Below the pieces are notes generated by a model that saw only the letters and a list, made by a program, of their open reading frames with translations, had not been told where the DNA came from and searched no databases. From Parietichytrium sp. I65-24A (Eukaryota > Sar > Bigyra > Thraustochytrida > Thraustochytriidae), in NCBI GenBank assembly GCA_012862575.1, contig BLSF01000021.1, forward strand, positions 496,001 to 560,000: 64,000 bases of DNA, in the 5' to 3' direction. How positions within the stretch are numbered: the stretch's first letter is position 1; each line of letters starts with the position of its first letter. Shown piece after piece: positions 1-8,954 of this stretch. The position numbers and the translations under genes are program-made.

Positions 1-937
1 AGAAAGTGAGTCAAGGTTCTTCGCCTGCTTGAACACTATAAAGGGAGCAATGCAACTCCCGCAGGCTGTTTTGGATGATCTGGTGGATTCGAAACGTTTT
101 GCTTCTCACGGACTTCTTGGTTTACATAAATCTATCGAGTTGTGTCTACGCGAGCACGCCAACGCAACCTCTGGCGAAGCCGTGGCTTCGGTGCAAAAGC
201 AGATTGCAAAAGTGGAGAGCCTGAAGCGCCAGACGGAAGAGGAGCTCAAGCGCCAAAAGAATCGATCTGGAGCTCTCGAGCAAGAGAATGGCAGGCTTGT
301 TTCGGATGCAAAGAAGTTAGAGAAGGATTACGGCCGTCTCGAACGCGAGCACCAGCAACTGCTTCAACAGTACAACGACTTGGGAAGAGAAAAGGAAGAG
401 CTGATGGCAAAAGTGGGTAAATTGAACGAAGAATTCACTCTAGCAGAAAGCCTTTTCAAGAGACGCCTCGAATCAACGCAAGCATCTTGGAAAATTAAGC
501 TGGATCGTGAAAAGAGCCGAACCAAGGTGCTGAGAAAGGAAATGCTGACCAGTGTGGCAGGCAGCTCGTTTGCGGAGCACGGAGACCTTAACAGCTCTGT
601 GAATCAACTCTCGGTTCGGACCAATGGCTCGGGCTTCGGAAGTCTTCTTCAGCGATCCTTGCCACGCTCGCCATCCCCTCGCCGCTCGCAGCGCTACTTT
701 GATCGTGACAATGAAGAGTTGAGCTCATTGTTGAAAAGGTCCGAACACTTAGATAGTGCCGTTCAACGTGCGTTGACCAGCAGTGCTTCATCCGTCAAGT
801 CAACTCAAGACTTGCAGGACCGCAACCAACTGAGCGTTTCACTGACTGCATCTCCGAGCGGGGCGATCACTTCCATGCGAATATCTAGTCCATCCAGCAG
901 GAGCTCTTTGAAGACGAAGCAAAACTTTCGAGCATAA
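1..937 (+). CDS. Coiled-coil protein, 5' end outside the window
   Basis: The reading frame is open to base 2, so the gene continues off the left edge or begins with a splice junction there. The first internal ATG is at 50. The visible protein has a short leucine-rich N-terminal part ending in GLLGLHKSIELCLREHA, then about 100 residues of Glu/Lys/Gln-rich heptads (roughly residues 50-165) predicted as a coiled coil. A basic Ser/Pro-rich tail follows, with SPSPRRSQR and many Ser-Ser pairs, typical of a phosphorylated disordered region. The stop is TAA at 935-937. I do not recognise a family. A distant ADIP/SSX2IP-like (centrosomal) relation crossed my mind from the order of a small head followed by a coiled coil, but no motif proves it. 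A cytoskeletal role is only a guess. Confidence 0.6.
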   Translation, partial: ESESRFFACLNTIKGAMQLPQAVLDDLVDSKRFASHGLLGLHKSIELCLREHANATSGEAVASVQKQIAKVESLKRQTEEELKRQKNRSGALEQENGRLVSDAKKLEKDYGRLEREHQQLLQQYNDLGREKEELMAKVGKLNEEFTLAESLFKRRLESTQASWKIKLDREKSRTKVLRKEMLTSVAGSSFAEHGDLNSSVNQLSVRTNGSGFGSLLQRSLPRSPSPRRSQRYFDRDNEELSSLLKRSEHLDSAVQRALTSSASSVKSTQDLQDRNQLSVSLTASPSGAITSMRISSPSSRSSLKTKQNFRA

Positions 938-1620
938 AGAACGTGGTGAGACTTGCTCCTATTCCTTTTTCGCATGTGGCCTGATGGGCGAGGTTTGATT
1001 CCAGGATCGCGCCGTTCAAGTTAACGTTCTTCGGATATCTACTGTCATTTTTTTGAAATCAATAAACATTTAAACTCGATTGCTAGTACCTGTAAGGCAA
1101 CTGAAGTTGTTCGGACGCAACACATTTTCTTGATCCAACAATTCCAAACCTAATTCTCTTTTTGTTCTGTTTGCAGTTTGAGGGACCTTCTTCTTGTCAC
1201 GGGATGTCATGGGTTGCCTTCACGTGGTTGCCCGCGGCCACGCAGCAAAGAACCGCTAGGTAGCTAGATATACTATAGTCTAGGGGTCCGCATCAATTAT
1301 CAAGCAGGTAGATAGGCCTAGAGAGGGAAAAAAGGGTAAAAGGGGTTTACTTACAGGGGTTTACTTACACTCAGCTCGAGTACTGACAGTGTGAGTACTG
1401 AGATGTACTGACAGTGAGTACCCTTTCTGCGGGTCGGTTCTGTGAAAGCGCACAGACAGATCGGAGACGGTGTTGACGCTGGCAGGAGCAAGGGCCGTGA
1501 GTGCGACAAAGACTGGGCTTGAGGTTGCAGCAGCTCAGCAAATCCAAGCCTGTCGGAGCTCTTAGGGACGATCGATCGGTCCTCTTCTGTCAAGCCCGCC
1601 TTGAACGATCCGAGGTAGCG
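938..1620. other. Intergenic: 3' UTR and RecQ upstream region
   Basis: No gene is seen. Between 1333 and 1425 there are short imperfect direct repeats (GGGGTTTACTTACA twice, and GAGTACTGA/GTACTGACAGTG in several copies). They lie about 200-290 bases upstream of the RecQ start and could be promoter elements. The RecQ frame itself is open upstream of its first ATG, without an ATG in frame there. Confidence 0.5.
1061..1066 (+). promoter_or_regulatory. Polyadenylation signal AATAAA of the coiled-coil gene
   Basis: A canonical AATAAA hexamer lies about 125 bases after the stop codon at 937, in a T-rich stretch and on the same strand. Position and sequence fit a poly(A) signal, but no transcript end can be seen. 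Confidence 0.4.
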
Positions 1621-4600
1621 ATGGATGAACACCTTAGCGGTGGCAAAGTGAAACACAATCTTGAAAGTCAAATCAGAAGGCTTTGTGATGGCCAGCGACA
1701 GCAGGAATACGTTGCATATCGATGCCGGGGGGTGCACCCGTTAAAGGACATCACAAATGCAGCCAAGTCTGCAGCACCAACTGGAAAAAGGCCGGCACAG
1801 TCCATTTCACATCTGTTGAGTGGGCGCAAGTTCGGCCAAGTACAGGTTCAAGCCTGCGACAACCTGGCGTGGTCGCTCTCATGTGGCGCGAAGAAGAATC
1901 GGGAGCATTCTCTGCCCCCGCCCTCCGCGGGGTATTTTAGTAAGCCGAGCGACAGGAAAGGTCTACCACCGCAATCGACGCCTGCGCCATCCGTCGAGGC
2001 ACTCCGCCTCGCAAGCCCAGCGAATAACCCATTTGCGGCTGAGGTGGATCAAGACGCTCGCCGAAAGGCACTTTTGGAGGCAGCTGGATTTGGCGACTTG
2101 GAAAGTCTTGCAAATGAGTTGGACGACTCAGGTGATGATGCAGATTGCGGTAATGCTGAAACATGGAGTGCTCAGCAGAACTCGCGCGGGATCCTATCCC
2201 CGGTTTCTAGCAAGCTTGGTAACGAGACTCACCGCAGTCGCTCCGCAAATGAACCTCGAACTTTTCAGTCTCCCATAGCGCGGGATGTTATACCTTCCAC
2301 TCCTGCTCGGGGCCAAAAGCTTACAGGTGGCGGCAGCAACTTTGAGAACTCCTTTGCACTCGGCGCAAGCATTTTGCCAGTCTCTAGTCACTGCTCTCCC
2401 CATAACAATATGGGCGAAGCGGGAGTCTCGGGGGGCACAAATTATGTGACACATCCTTCCAGCTTTGCGTTGCCTGGAGCCCGACCGGATCCTACACCTT
2501 CTCTTTCATCAAACTGTCCGACCCCTTCAACCTCTCAGACATACCTACCAAACCGTCCTTTTAATTCGAGCAATTCATTCGCTCGGAATGTTGCTCCCGC
2601 TTCACGGCAGTCTGGAGGAGGAGGAGGAGGAGGAGAAGAAGAAGAAGCTGGCAATGGGCAACCGCACTCTTGCGAGGAGTTGCTACGCATCGAAGATCAA
2701 CTTGAAGCCAGTACCCGTTCAACGTTCGATTGGCAGAGCGTGTATGGGGTAAACAAGGACTACTTTGGTCACGGCAACTTTCGTCCTGGTCAGCGCTCCG
2801 CTGTGTACGCCTGTGTGACTGGGAAGGATGCATTTATTGTTATGCCAACCGGGGGAGGAAAGTCTCTCTGCTATCAAGTTCCAGGAATGGTGACCGCGGG
2901 CGTGTCCATTGTGATTTCGCCGCTGGTGTCGTTAATCCAAGACCAGGTGAGCCAATTGAACAATGTTGGAATAAGTGCTGTTTTCTTAATGGGGCAAACA
3001 ACCTCCGAAGAGTATCGTAGCGTGCTGAGCGGACTCTTCAGGAACGAGATCAAGTTTTTGTATGTCACTCCTGAAAAGCTCGCTCAGAGCAACTCGTTCA
3101 TTGGAACGTTAACTTCTTTGCATCAGCGCGGTCAGCTAGGCCGTTTTGTTATAGATGAAGCGCATTGCGTCAGCCAATGGGGTCACGATTTTCGAAATGA
3201 TTACCTCAAGTTGAACACACTACGAGCGCACTTTCCACAGGTTCCGATTATTGCGCTCACAGCAACAGCTACTCGGTTGGTCACTGATGATGTTGTGAGT
3301 GTTCTTAATCTGCGCTCGCCAAGCCTCGTACGGCTGAGCTTCAATCGTCCAAATTTAGTCTACAAGGTGGAAAAGAAGAGCACGTTTAAAACTACAATTG
3401 CCAAAGTAGTGAGATACATACAATCGCCAGAGCGCCGGCGCCAGTGTGGGGTGGTGTACTGCTACTCGAGGCGAGAAACTGAGGAAGTTGCGAGAGAGTT
3501 GGCTAAAGAATGCGGCCACAAATCAGTGACCTACTATCACGCGGGGATCGAGGATCCTCAAGAAAAACAGCGGAGGCAAACGCTGTGGACATCCAATGTA
3601 GCCCGTATTATGGTTGCCACGATTGCGTTCGGGATGGGTATCAACAAACCCGATGTACGATATGTAATCCACTTCAGCATGCCCAAGACAATCACGAATC
3701 TTTACCAAGAGAGTGGTAGGGCGGGCAGAGACGGTCAAGCAGCTGAGTGCATTTTGTACTACTCTCTTCAGGACAAGAGGAAATTGGAACGTATGATTCG
3801 AAAAGATGTCCCAGGATCCGCCCAGCGCAAGCTTCAGTTACAACTGAAGAATCTGAATGAAGTGACAACCTATTGCATGAACGAAGTAGATTGCAGGCGC
3901 ATGCTGATATGTGGTCATTTTGGAGAGGTTTTCAGTGCAGCCGCGTGTGGCGAAACCTGCGACAATTGTTTACGAACGCGTGGCGCGGGAAGGCAGCAAG
4001 TCGACGTCTCAGAGATGGCCCGTTCTGCTCTTCGCGTTTTCGAAACGGTTCCGAGCAACAAGCGAGTGACCATGAATGCATTATGCAAAACACTGAAAGG
4101 GTCTTCTGGAGGCTTGGATACCACTCCTGAGCGTGGAAGGCTTTCTAAGTGGACGCTTGATGAACTGTCCCGTCTGACACAGGAAATGACTCTACGCAGG
4201 CTTTTGGAAGAATACGAAACCAATGACTCGCACTCCAAGTTTCAGCATATCTACGTTCGACCCGGCCCCGAAGCTGGAAGCATTTTGAATGGGAATGAGA
4301 AGGTTTTAATGACCATTATATCCAAAGTGCGGGCCCCAACTCAGAGCGCACAGCGAGCCGGATCAAGCGAGCACCAGATTGGTGAGAAACGCAGCAGGGA
4401 CCTAACTGCACCGGGAAATGGGGCACAGTCGGCTAGCTCGTTCTTCTCCCACCAGCCCAAGAGGAAGAACCCCAAGACCGCGTTCAAAATATGCGATGAT
4501 AACGAGGATGACGACGCGGACTTTGTTTGCTTGGTTGAGAACCCAGCGAAAAAAAACTCTGCGATTGCACTGCAACAGCCAGCAGCAGGTCGATGCCCTC

Positions 4601-4890
4601 AAGAGCACTTTGAGTCCCTCAATAGCCATCTCAGATCTTGGAGAGACGAGGTGGCCCTCAAGAGCGGAAAACGCTTCCATGAAGAACAGGTAGTGTCGAA
4701 TGATATCTTGGGCAACGTTGCGAGACACGTGCCTCTCACCCTATCACAAATGGCCCAAATCAATGGAATGACAACTGCCAAGGTGTCGAGTTTTGGTCAG
4801 CTCATAATTCGCTCGTTACACAGCTATTTGAGGGCACACAGTATTGACTCCAGAGCATTGGCCCCCTTTTCAGGGCCAATGACTAACTAA
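1621..4890 (+). CDS. RecQ-family DNA helicase (BLM/Sgs1-like)
   Basis: An ATP-dependent 3'-5' DNA helicase that should act in recombination, fork repair and crossover control in the nucleus. It has 1089 aa from the first ATG at 1621; the open frame extends upstream but lacks an ATG. The N-terminal 350 residues are Ser/Pro-rich and disordered, with a Gly6-Glu4 run encoded by a GGA/GAA repeat near 2612-2650. The helicase core follows: Walker A MPTGGGKSLCYQ (about residue 407), DEAH at about 512 in VIDEAHCVSQWGHDFR, and motif VI QESGRAGRDGQ at about 696. A RecQ zinc site comes next (CRRMLICGHFGE then CGETCDNC, about 757-790). A helix-rich region followed by an HRDC-like domain (about 993-1070, ending in GQLIIRSLHSYLRAH) completes it. 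The presence of RQC zinc ligands plus HRDC favours the BLM/Sgs1/WRN side of the family over the short RecQ5 type. Single exon, convergent with ARV1. Confidence 0.95.
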   Translation: MDEHLSGGKVKHNLESQIRRLCDGQRQQEYVAYRCRGVHPLKDITNAAKSAAPTGKRPAQSISHLLSGRKFGQVQVQACDNLAWSLSCGAKKNREHSLPPPSAGYFSKPSDRKGLPPQSTPAPSVEALRLASPANNPFAAEVDQDARRKALLEAAGFGDLESLANELDDSGDDADCGNAETWSAQQNSRGILSPVSSKLGNETHRSRSANEPRTFQSPIARDVIPSTPARGQKLTGGGSNFENSFALGASILPVSSHCSPHNNMGEAGVSGGTNYVTHPSSFALPGARPDPTPSLSSNCPTPSTSQTYLPNRPFNSSNSFARNVAPASRQSGGGGGGGEEEEAGNGQPHSCEELLRIEDQLEASTRSTFDWQSVYGVNKDYFGHGNFRPGQRSAVYACVTGKDAFIVMPTGGGKSLCYQVPGMVTAGVSIVISPLVSLIQDQVSQLNNVGISAVFLMGQTTSEEYRSVLSGLFRNEIKFLYVTPEKLAQSNSFIGTLTSLHQRGQLGRFVIDEAHCVSQWGHDFRNDYLKLNTLRAHFPQVPIIALTATATRLVTDDVVSVLNLRSPSLVRLSFNRPNLVYKVEKKSTFKTTIAKVVRYIQSPERRRQCGVVYCYSRRETEEVARELAKECGHKSVTYYHAGIEDPQEKQRRQTLWTSNVARIMVATIAFGMGINKPDVRYVIHFSMPKTITNLYQESGRAGRDGQAAECILYYSLQDKRKLERMIRKDVPGSAQRKLQLQLKNLNEVTTYCMNEVDCRRMLICGHFGEVFSAAACGETCDNCLRTRGAGRQQVDVSEMARSALRVFETVPSNKRVTMNALCKTLKGSSGGLDTTPERGRLSKWTLDELSRLTQEMTLRRLLEEYETNDSHSKFQHIYVRPGPEAGSILNGNEKVLMTIISKVRAPTQSAQRAGSSEHQIGEKRSRDLTAPGNGAQSASSFFSHQPKRKNPKTAFKICDDNEDDDADFVCLVENPAKKNSAIALQQPAAGRCPQEHFESLNSHLRSWRDEVALKSGKRFHEEQVVSNDILGNVARHVPLTLSQMAQINGMTTAKVSSFGQLIIRSLHSYLRAHSIDSRALAPFSGPMTN

Positions 4891-5018
4891 TGACTGAAGT
4901 AGTTTAAGCCTTCGCCCGATACCTGTCTTTAAAAGAAAATCCTCCTGACATCAGGCACAGGTTCTTCTTCTTGTTCTTTACGCGCTTATGAGGTCTGTGA
5001 GCCCGCTTCGGCGACACG

Positions 5019-5690
5019 TCACTTCCACGGCTGGTACCCGCCATCTAAGGCCTGGATTGCGGAGACGCATATTGCTGCAACCCCGAATGGAATTCGTGAA
5101 TCGGGCCTGACCACAGCTGAATACGAGACCGCAGTGCAGGATAAAGACAAAATTCGCAAAACCAAAAGCAGCTGCGGCGGGTAGGTCCAAATACTCATCA
5201 TCAGCAAAAACACCTTCACCGAGCTTCCGAGCAAAGTAGCCCTTACGAAGATGGAGATCGCTTGCTCAGGAACGAGGATGGCGCGAGTCCAAACCTTGTC
5301 CAGCAAGGCAAATAAAACAGCGACAGCCAGCGACGCTCCGTTATAGAACAAGCTTTTGGAAGCTGTAGCGGCCATGACGTCAATTTGAGAGCCTTGCAAC
5401 GGTACGGGTAGAAAGTACGTTCGAATATAAAACTCCAGCATAGTCACGAAAAAAAAGGACCACGCAACCCGGAACGGGACCTTCTCCACGTCTAGATTGA
5501 ACAGAACATGTCTGTACGCCTCGGGCTTATGAAGGAGGACGTCAAAAGCTATCACCAAACCCTCATACTCCACATACTTGTCCACTACCTCCCCGCAGTC
5601 TACACAGCGCTTCAGCTTGATATTCCCAGGACTGTACTCGACATAGCTCTCCGAGCCATTTCCCCTCGAGCCGCAGTTCACGCAGAGCAT
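5019..5690 (-). CDS. ARV1: ARV1-like lipid/sterol homeostasis protein
   Basis: ARV1 proteins sit in the ER membrane and affect sterol distribution and GPI-anchor synthesis. The chosen start (MLCVNCGSRG) places the diagnostic zinc ribbon at the very N-terminus, as in the family: CVNC, then CVDC about 35 residues later, followed by DKYVEYE, the ARV1 signature context. Several hydrophobic segments follow (VAWSFFFVTMLEFYI, GASLAVAVLFALLDKVW, SSVKVFLLMMSIW and others), consistent with a multi-pass protein. The total of 223 aa is normal for the compact form of the family. An in-frame ATG at 5774 would add 28 residues before the zinc ribbon; I consider it less likely. The gene is convergent with RecQ, with 128 bases between stops. 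Confidence 0.85.
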   Translation of the reverse strand: MLCVNCGSRGNGSESYVEYSPGNIKLKRCVDCGEVVDKYVEYEGLVIAFDVLLHKPEAYRHVLFNLDVEKVPFRVAWSFFFVTMLEFYIRTYFLPVPLQGSQIDVMAATASKSLFYNGASLAVAVLFALLDKVWTRAILVPEQAISIFVRATLLGSSVKVFLLMMSIWTYPPQLLLVLRILSLSCTAVSYSAVVRPDSRIPFGVAAICVSAIQALDGGYQPWK

Positions 5691-6364
5691 ATTCAGGAAC
5701 AAAAGGAGGAGTCTGTGAGGCCGACCCTGAGCACTAGCCTGATTTCTGGCAATCCAACAGAACACATGAACCACCTCGATCCGTCTTTACACTTCGTAGG
5801 TGGCAGCATCCACGCCGCGCACTCCAACTCTGCAACACTGCAGAACAGTACCACTGCAAAACTGCGACACTGCAACACAACAAACACAACAATGCAACGC
5901 CGCTCTGAGATCTTAAATGCTAATGTCAAATAGCGAGTTGTACTATTGAAGGACTAATTCGAAATAGCCTTTAAGGACTCCAAGGCAAGCGCTTACTTCC
6001 CTTAACACCCCTTACCACTATGCCATAGGCGACTACTCCACTTGTGAGAGCTACCTCTCGACTGGCTACTTGATAGACCAACACGGATGATGTATTCAAG
6101 CGCTGGTGCGCTGGTGACATAATTTTCAGATCAGAGTTCAAGGGAGCTCAAGGGTACTCGATATTCGAAAGGTGTCCGAAAGGTGCCTCGGAGAGCGGTG
6201 AGCTCTCGGTTGCTTGCTGTTTCTCTAGCTAGCTATCTAGTACCACCTGCTTGCGGGAAAGAGAATCCCAACCCTTCGCCGCGACTGATACACTACGTTA
6301 AACTCGCTCGAGCTCGTCTGCTCGTTCGCTCTGTTGGACAAGAAAGCCGACCGCGCTGGCCAGT
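5691..6364. other. Divergent intergenic region between ARV1 and a membrane protein gene
   Basis: About 670 bases separating two divergent starts, so presumably it holds both promoters. It contains a CA-rich stretch (5830-5900, repeats of ACACTGCA and ACAACA type) and a CTAGCTAGCTA motif near 6225. No RNA gene or ORF stands out. Confidence 0.5.
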
Positions 6365-7384
6365 ATGCCAAAGTCAACCTCCAAAAAGGCTGACGGAGCT
6401 GATAAGGACTCCACCAACAAGGGTCACCCTGCGCAACCTGAGTGGAGGTCGCAGCTTGATGCGTCTGTTCGACTCGCCACCAAAAAGGGGAAGAAGCTGC
6501 AACGCTGGGTCCAGAAAGACCCCAAGCGTGGCCTAGGCCTCGGTGTGGTCCTATTGCTTGCTCTGTACATAGTTTTCGGGGGTTCTAGTTCGACAGAGGG
6601 AGCTTCGGCTTTGCAGTTGCGATCGCAGAGTAGTTCGTCTGGCGGCGATTTCGATAGTTACGGCGGCGGGGATTCTGGCGAGTCAGACGATGAGGGAACC
6701 CCGAAAACTGTGAGAAAGAAGAAAGAAGACCTTGGTCCGAGTTCTGCTGACTTCAAGGCAGACTTGGAGAGCGCGACTGGGAAGGTGAATGCTATAGAGA
6801 CGCCTGTATCAGCGCAAGCATTCAACGTCAAGTTGAGACCTCTGGTTCAAAAGAGCGGGATGCTTATTTGTCCTGATCAAGGCGGGGGCAAGTACAACAA
6901 GGTGTGCAGCAAGGCCTACGCAGAGTATCTCTTCTCGGTATCAAAGCCAGGGACCTATTACGTTTATGTCGAGACTGTGGCCCCAAATATCAACGACAAC
7001 AGTTTATGGATTGGCGCACCAAACGCCGACTCTAACGCTCTCAACCAGTGTCCGTCTCTGAAGGCTGGTCCACTGGTTCCCCACAAGCACGTCAAATCCA
7101 AAAAATGGCTTTGCTGCCCCAAGTATCTAGAAGCGAACGCAAAGAAGGGTCAAGGCAAATTCTACTCGGAATGCTGCATTACATCGATTGGGCCATTCGG
7201 CAAGGACACTGGTTGCATCCTCGATTTGGAGGTGAGCACGAAACCGCAGTGGAACATGATTCCCAGAGCTTTCGAAGTCAAATCCAACGTTGATCCACTG
7301 AAGATTCGCATCTACGCTCGAGAGGATGGCTCCGCTTGGACAAGAGTGTTGGTGTCTAGTAATTCGGCCCTGAAGAGCATTTAG
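6365..7384 (+). CDS. Type II membrane protein with Cys-rich luminal beta-sandwich-like domain
   Basis: A 339-aa protein. The N-terminus is basic and lacks a cleavable signal. A single hydrophobic helix, GLGLGVVLLLALYIVFGG (residues about 56-73), is flanked by Lys/Arg on the N side, so it should act as a signal anchor with the C-terminus outside or in the lumen. A Ser/Gly/Asp-rich stalk (75-140) follows. The distal domain (about 145-339) has aromatic beta-strand patterns such as GTYYVYVETVAPN and PLKIRIYAREDGSAW, and about ten cysteines including adjacent pairs (LCC, ECC). The strand pattern resembles carbohydrate-binding or lectin-like sandwiches seen on glycan-active proteins, which is inference only. 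I do not recognise a named family. A Golgi or cell-surface location is likely from topology. Confidence 0.7.
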   Translation: MPKSTSKKADGADKDSTNKGHPAQPEWRSQLDASVRLATKKGKKLQRWVQKDPKRGLGLGVVLLLALYIVFGGSSSTEGASALQLRSQSSSSGGDFDSYGGGDSGESDDEGTPKTVRKKKEDLGPSSADFKADLESATGKVNAIETPVSAQAFNVKLRPLVQKSGMLICPDQGGGKYNKVCSKAYAEYLFSVSKPGTYYVYVETVAPNINDNSLWIGAPNADSNALNQCPSLKAGPLVPHKHVKSKKWLCCPKYLEANAKKGQGKFYSECCITSIGPFGKDTGCILDLEVSTKPQWNMIPRAFEVKSNVDPLKIRIYAREDGSAWTRVLVSSNSALKSI

Positions 7385-7567
7385 TGTGCTGAGCGAATGT
7401 GTAATATGAACACTTTCAACCCACGGAAGACTAATCTTAGAATTTGTTTCTGAATCTGGTTATTTCTATCACTCTCTGGAACACTTTTGTTCTTCCACTG
7501 GATTAGTCAATAGTAGTTTAACATGTTACACGACACCGCAAGCCGACATTTGCGACAAGGCAGTACC

Positions 7568-7795
7568 CTAAGCCAGCAACCGCTCTTCGGCCTGCTCTCG
7601 CGCTTTCCTTTCGAGCTCCTCCATACGGAGCAACGTTGCAGACTTGAGAGGAAGGATTTTTGGCTTGCACAAAATCTCGCTTAGATTCCCTCTTTCGGAG
7701 AAAACGAGACCAGTCTGCGGGAGGACCTCTTCCAACACCTTTTTATTCGACACCACGGAGCTCTCCGTCTGGTTCACTGAGTTCGCTTGGTCCAT
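7568..7795 (-). CDS. BBIP1: BBSome-interacting protein 1 (BBIP1/BBIP10)
   Basis: A very small gene (75 aa from the ATG at 7795; an in-frame ATG at 7828 would add 11 hydrophobic residues). The core EVLPQTGLVFSERG followed by LCKPKILPLKSATLLRMEEL closely matches the conserved BBIP1 signature known from animals (EVLPKQGPLFVED, then LCKPKLLPLKSLTL). A charged helix ends the protein. BBIP1 is the smallest BBSome subunit, needed for BBSome assembly and membrane-protein traffic in cilia. The family is normally about 70-90 aa, so the gene looks complete. Its presence implies a functional flagellum in some life stage. It stands alone, downstream of and convergent with the membrane protein gene ending at 7384. 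Confidence 0.88.
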   Translation of the reverse strand: MDQANSVNQTESSVVSNKKVLEEVLPQTGLVFSERGNLSEILCKPKILPLKSATLLRMEELERKAREQAEERLLA

Positions 7796-8954
7796 CTTGA
7801 CTAAAACCACAAACAGACTGTTTGACACCGTAAGCCCACCTTGCGCGGACCCAGCCTAGGTTCACCGAACTCTTTTTGTTTGCTGCTTCCGCTTCAGGCC
7901 AACTCCAACGCGCTGCGCTATGCGCTCTGAACGAGTGCTTTTTTGGCGTGCACCGGTGGACCGCTCTCACTGACAATCGGAGGGTCTTGATGCCGTCTAG
8001 CGAGGCGGAGAGATTGACAACGCAAGGCTCTGCTCTGCTCTGCTCTGCTCATGCACTCTCTGACAAGACTCGTTGCCGGTCACGGTGCTCGCAAATACTC
8101 GCAACTTGGAAAGTGCACTACTGCCACACTGCCTTAGCTAGTAAATACCGTAAAGAACACTACGATTGCCCGGTGGGACGAGACGTTAAAATATGTTACC
8201 GTGACGCTTTAGGACGCTTAAGACATCATAAATTGGAGTAAGAAAGGTTTAGCTGGTCTTGGTTGGTCGCTTGCTATCTAGTGGCTACAGTTACACAGTA
8301 GCACATCCCCACATCCACCTTTGCTCAGGAAAGTCAAGAGTGGGGCGCAGTGTGGTTACGAGTGTTACGAGTGTTACGAGTGACACTGCCAGCGGAAGGT
8401 GAGGTGGGTCTGGGCAGGAGCTGCAAGAGCCGCGAACAGTGTGACGCGCGAACAGTCAAGGCAGTCAAGGCAGTCAAGGCAGTCAAGGCAGTCAAAGCAG
8501 TCAAAGCAGTCAAGGCAGTCAAAGCAGTCAAAGCAGTCAAGGCAGTCAAGGCAGTCGGCGGGTCGTCGCCGTTCCGCTCTCTTTCGTGCGTCGGATCTCG
8601 CAGCTTGGGGCAAGTCGCCAGAGTGAGGGCAGCTAGAAAATATCGCGCTGCGCCTCTGCGTGAGCTCCACAGCGGCTGATTGAGGGGCAGTCTGGACTGT
8701 CGAGGCAACTTATGAACGCGCGTATCGGTTGCCTCCTTTGAGGACGGTCGTGGTCTGTTCGGTTGGCATTCACTCTTCGGAGTGCAATCATATTGGAGAC
8801 GATTTATCAGAGACGCACTCTTCTGGAGTTTCCATCGCGCTCGCTCCCTCGTTGGCGCTCTTCTTGATCGCGGTAGAGAACTGCCTCGGTACAAATCCTA
8901 TACGCGTCTTTGAATTAAAAGGTTCGGTTCTGTGCGTTGACCTATCGCATCGCG
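7796..8954. other. Divergent intergenic region, BBIP1 to NTA1
   Basis: About 1.16 kb between two divergent starts. It includes a CTCTG run at about 8029-8049, GAGTGTTACGA repeated at about 8358-8382, and the 9-bp minisatellite listed separately. Long open frames across 8334-8894 on both strands come from the minisatellite and I do not regard them as genes. Confidence 0.5.
8453..8556. repeat. Minisatellite, 9-bp unit CAGTCAAGG, about 11.5 copies
   Basis: Tandem copies of CAGTCAAGG with variant CAGTCAAAG. The order of variants is not random: CAAGG units in runs, with CAAAG units paired in the middle. The length is a multiple of three, so all six frames stay open and give artificial Ala-Val-Lys or Gln-Ser-Arg repeats. 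It lies about 400 bases upstream of the NTA1 start. Confidence 0.95.

Noticed and set aside
1272-1283. 12-mer ACTATAGTCTAG shared with 39544 and 40238
   Set aside because: The last two are the two copies of one repeat. A chance 12-mer match to a third site is expected in a window of this size.
8334-8894. Several long overlapping ORFs on both strands around the 9-bp minisatellite
   Set aside because: They exist only because the stop-free 9-bp unit keeps every frame open; the flanks show no protein-like composition.
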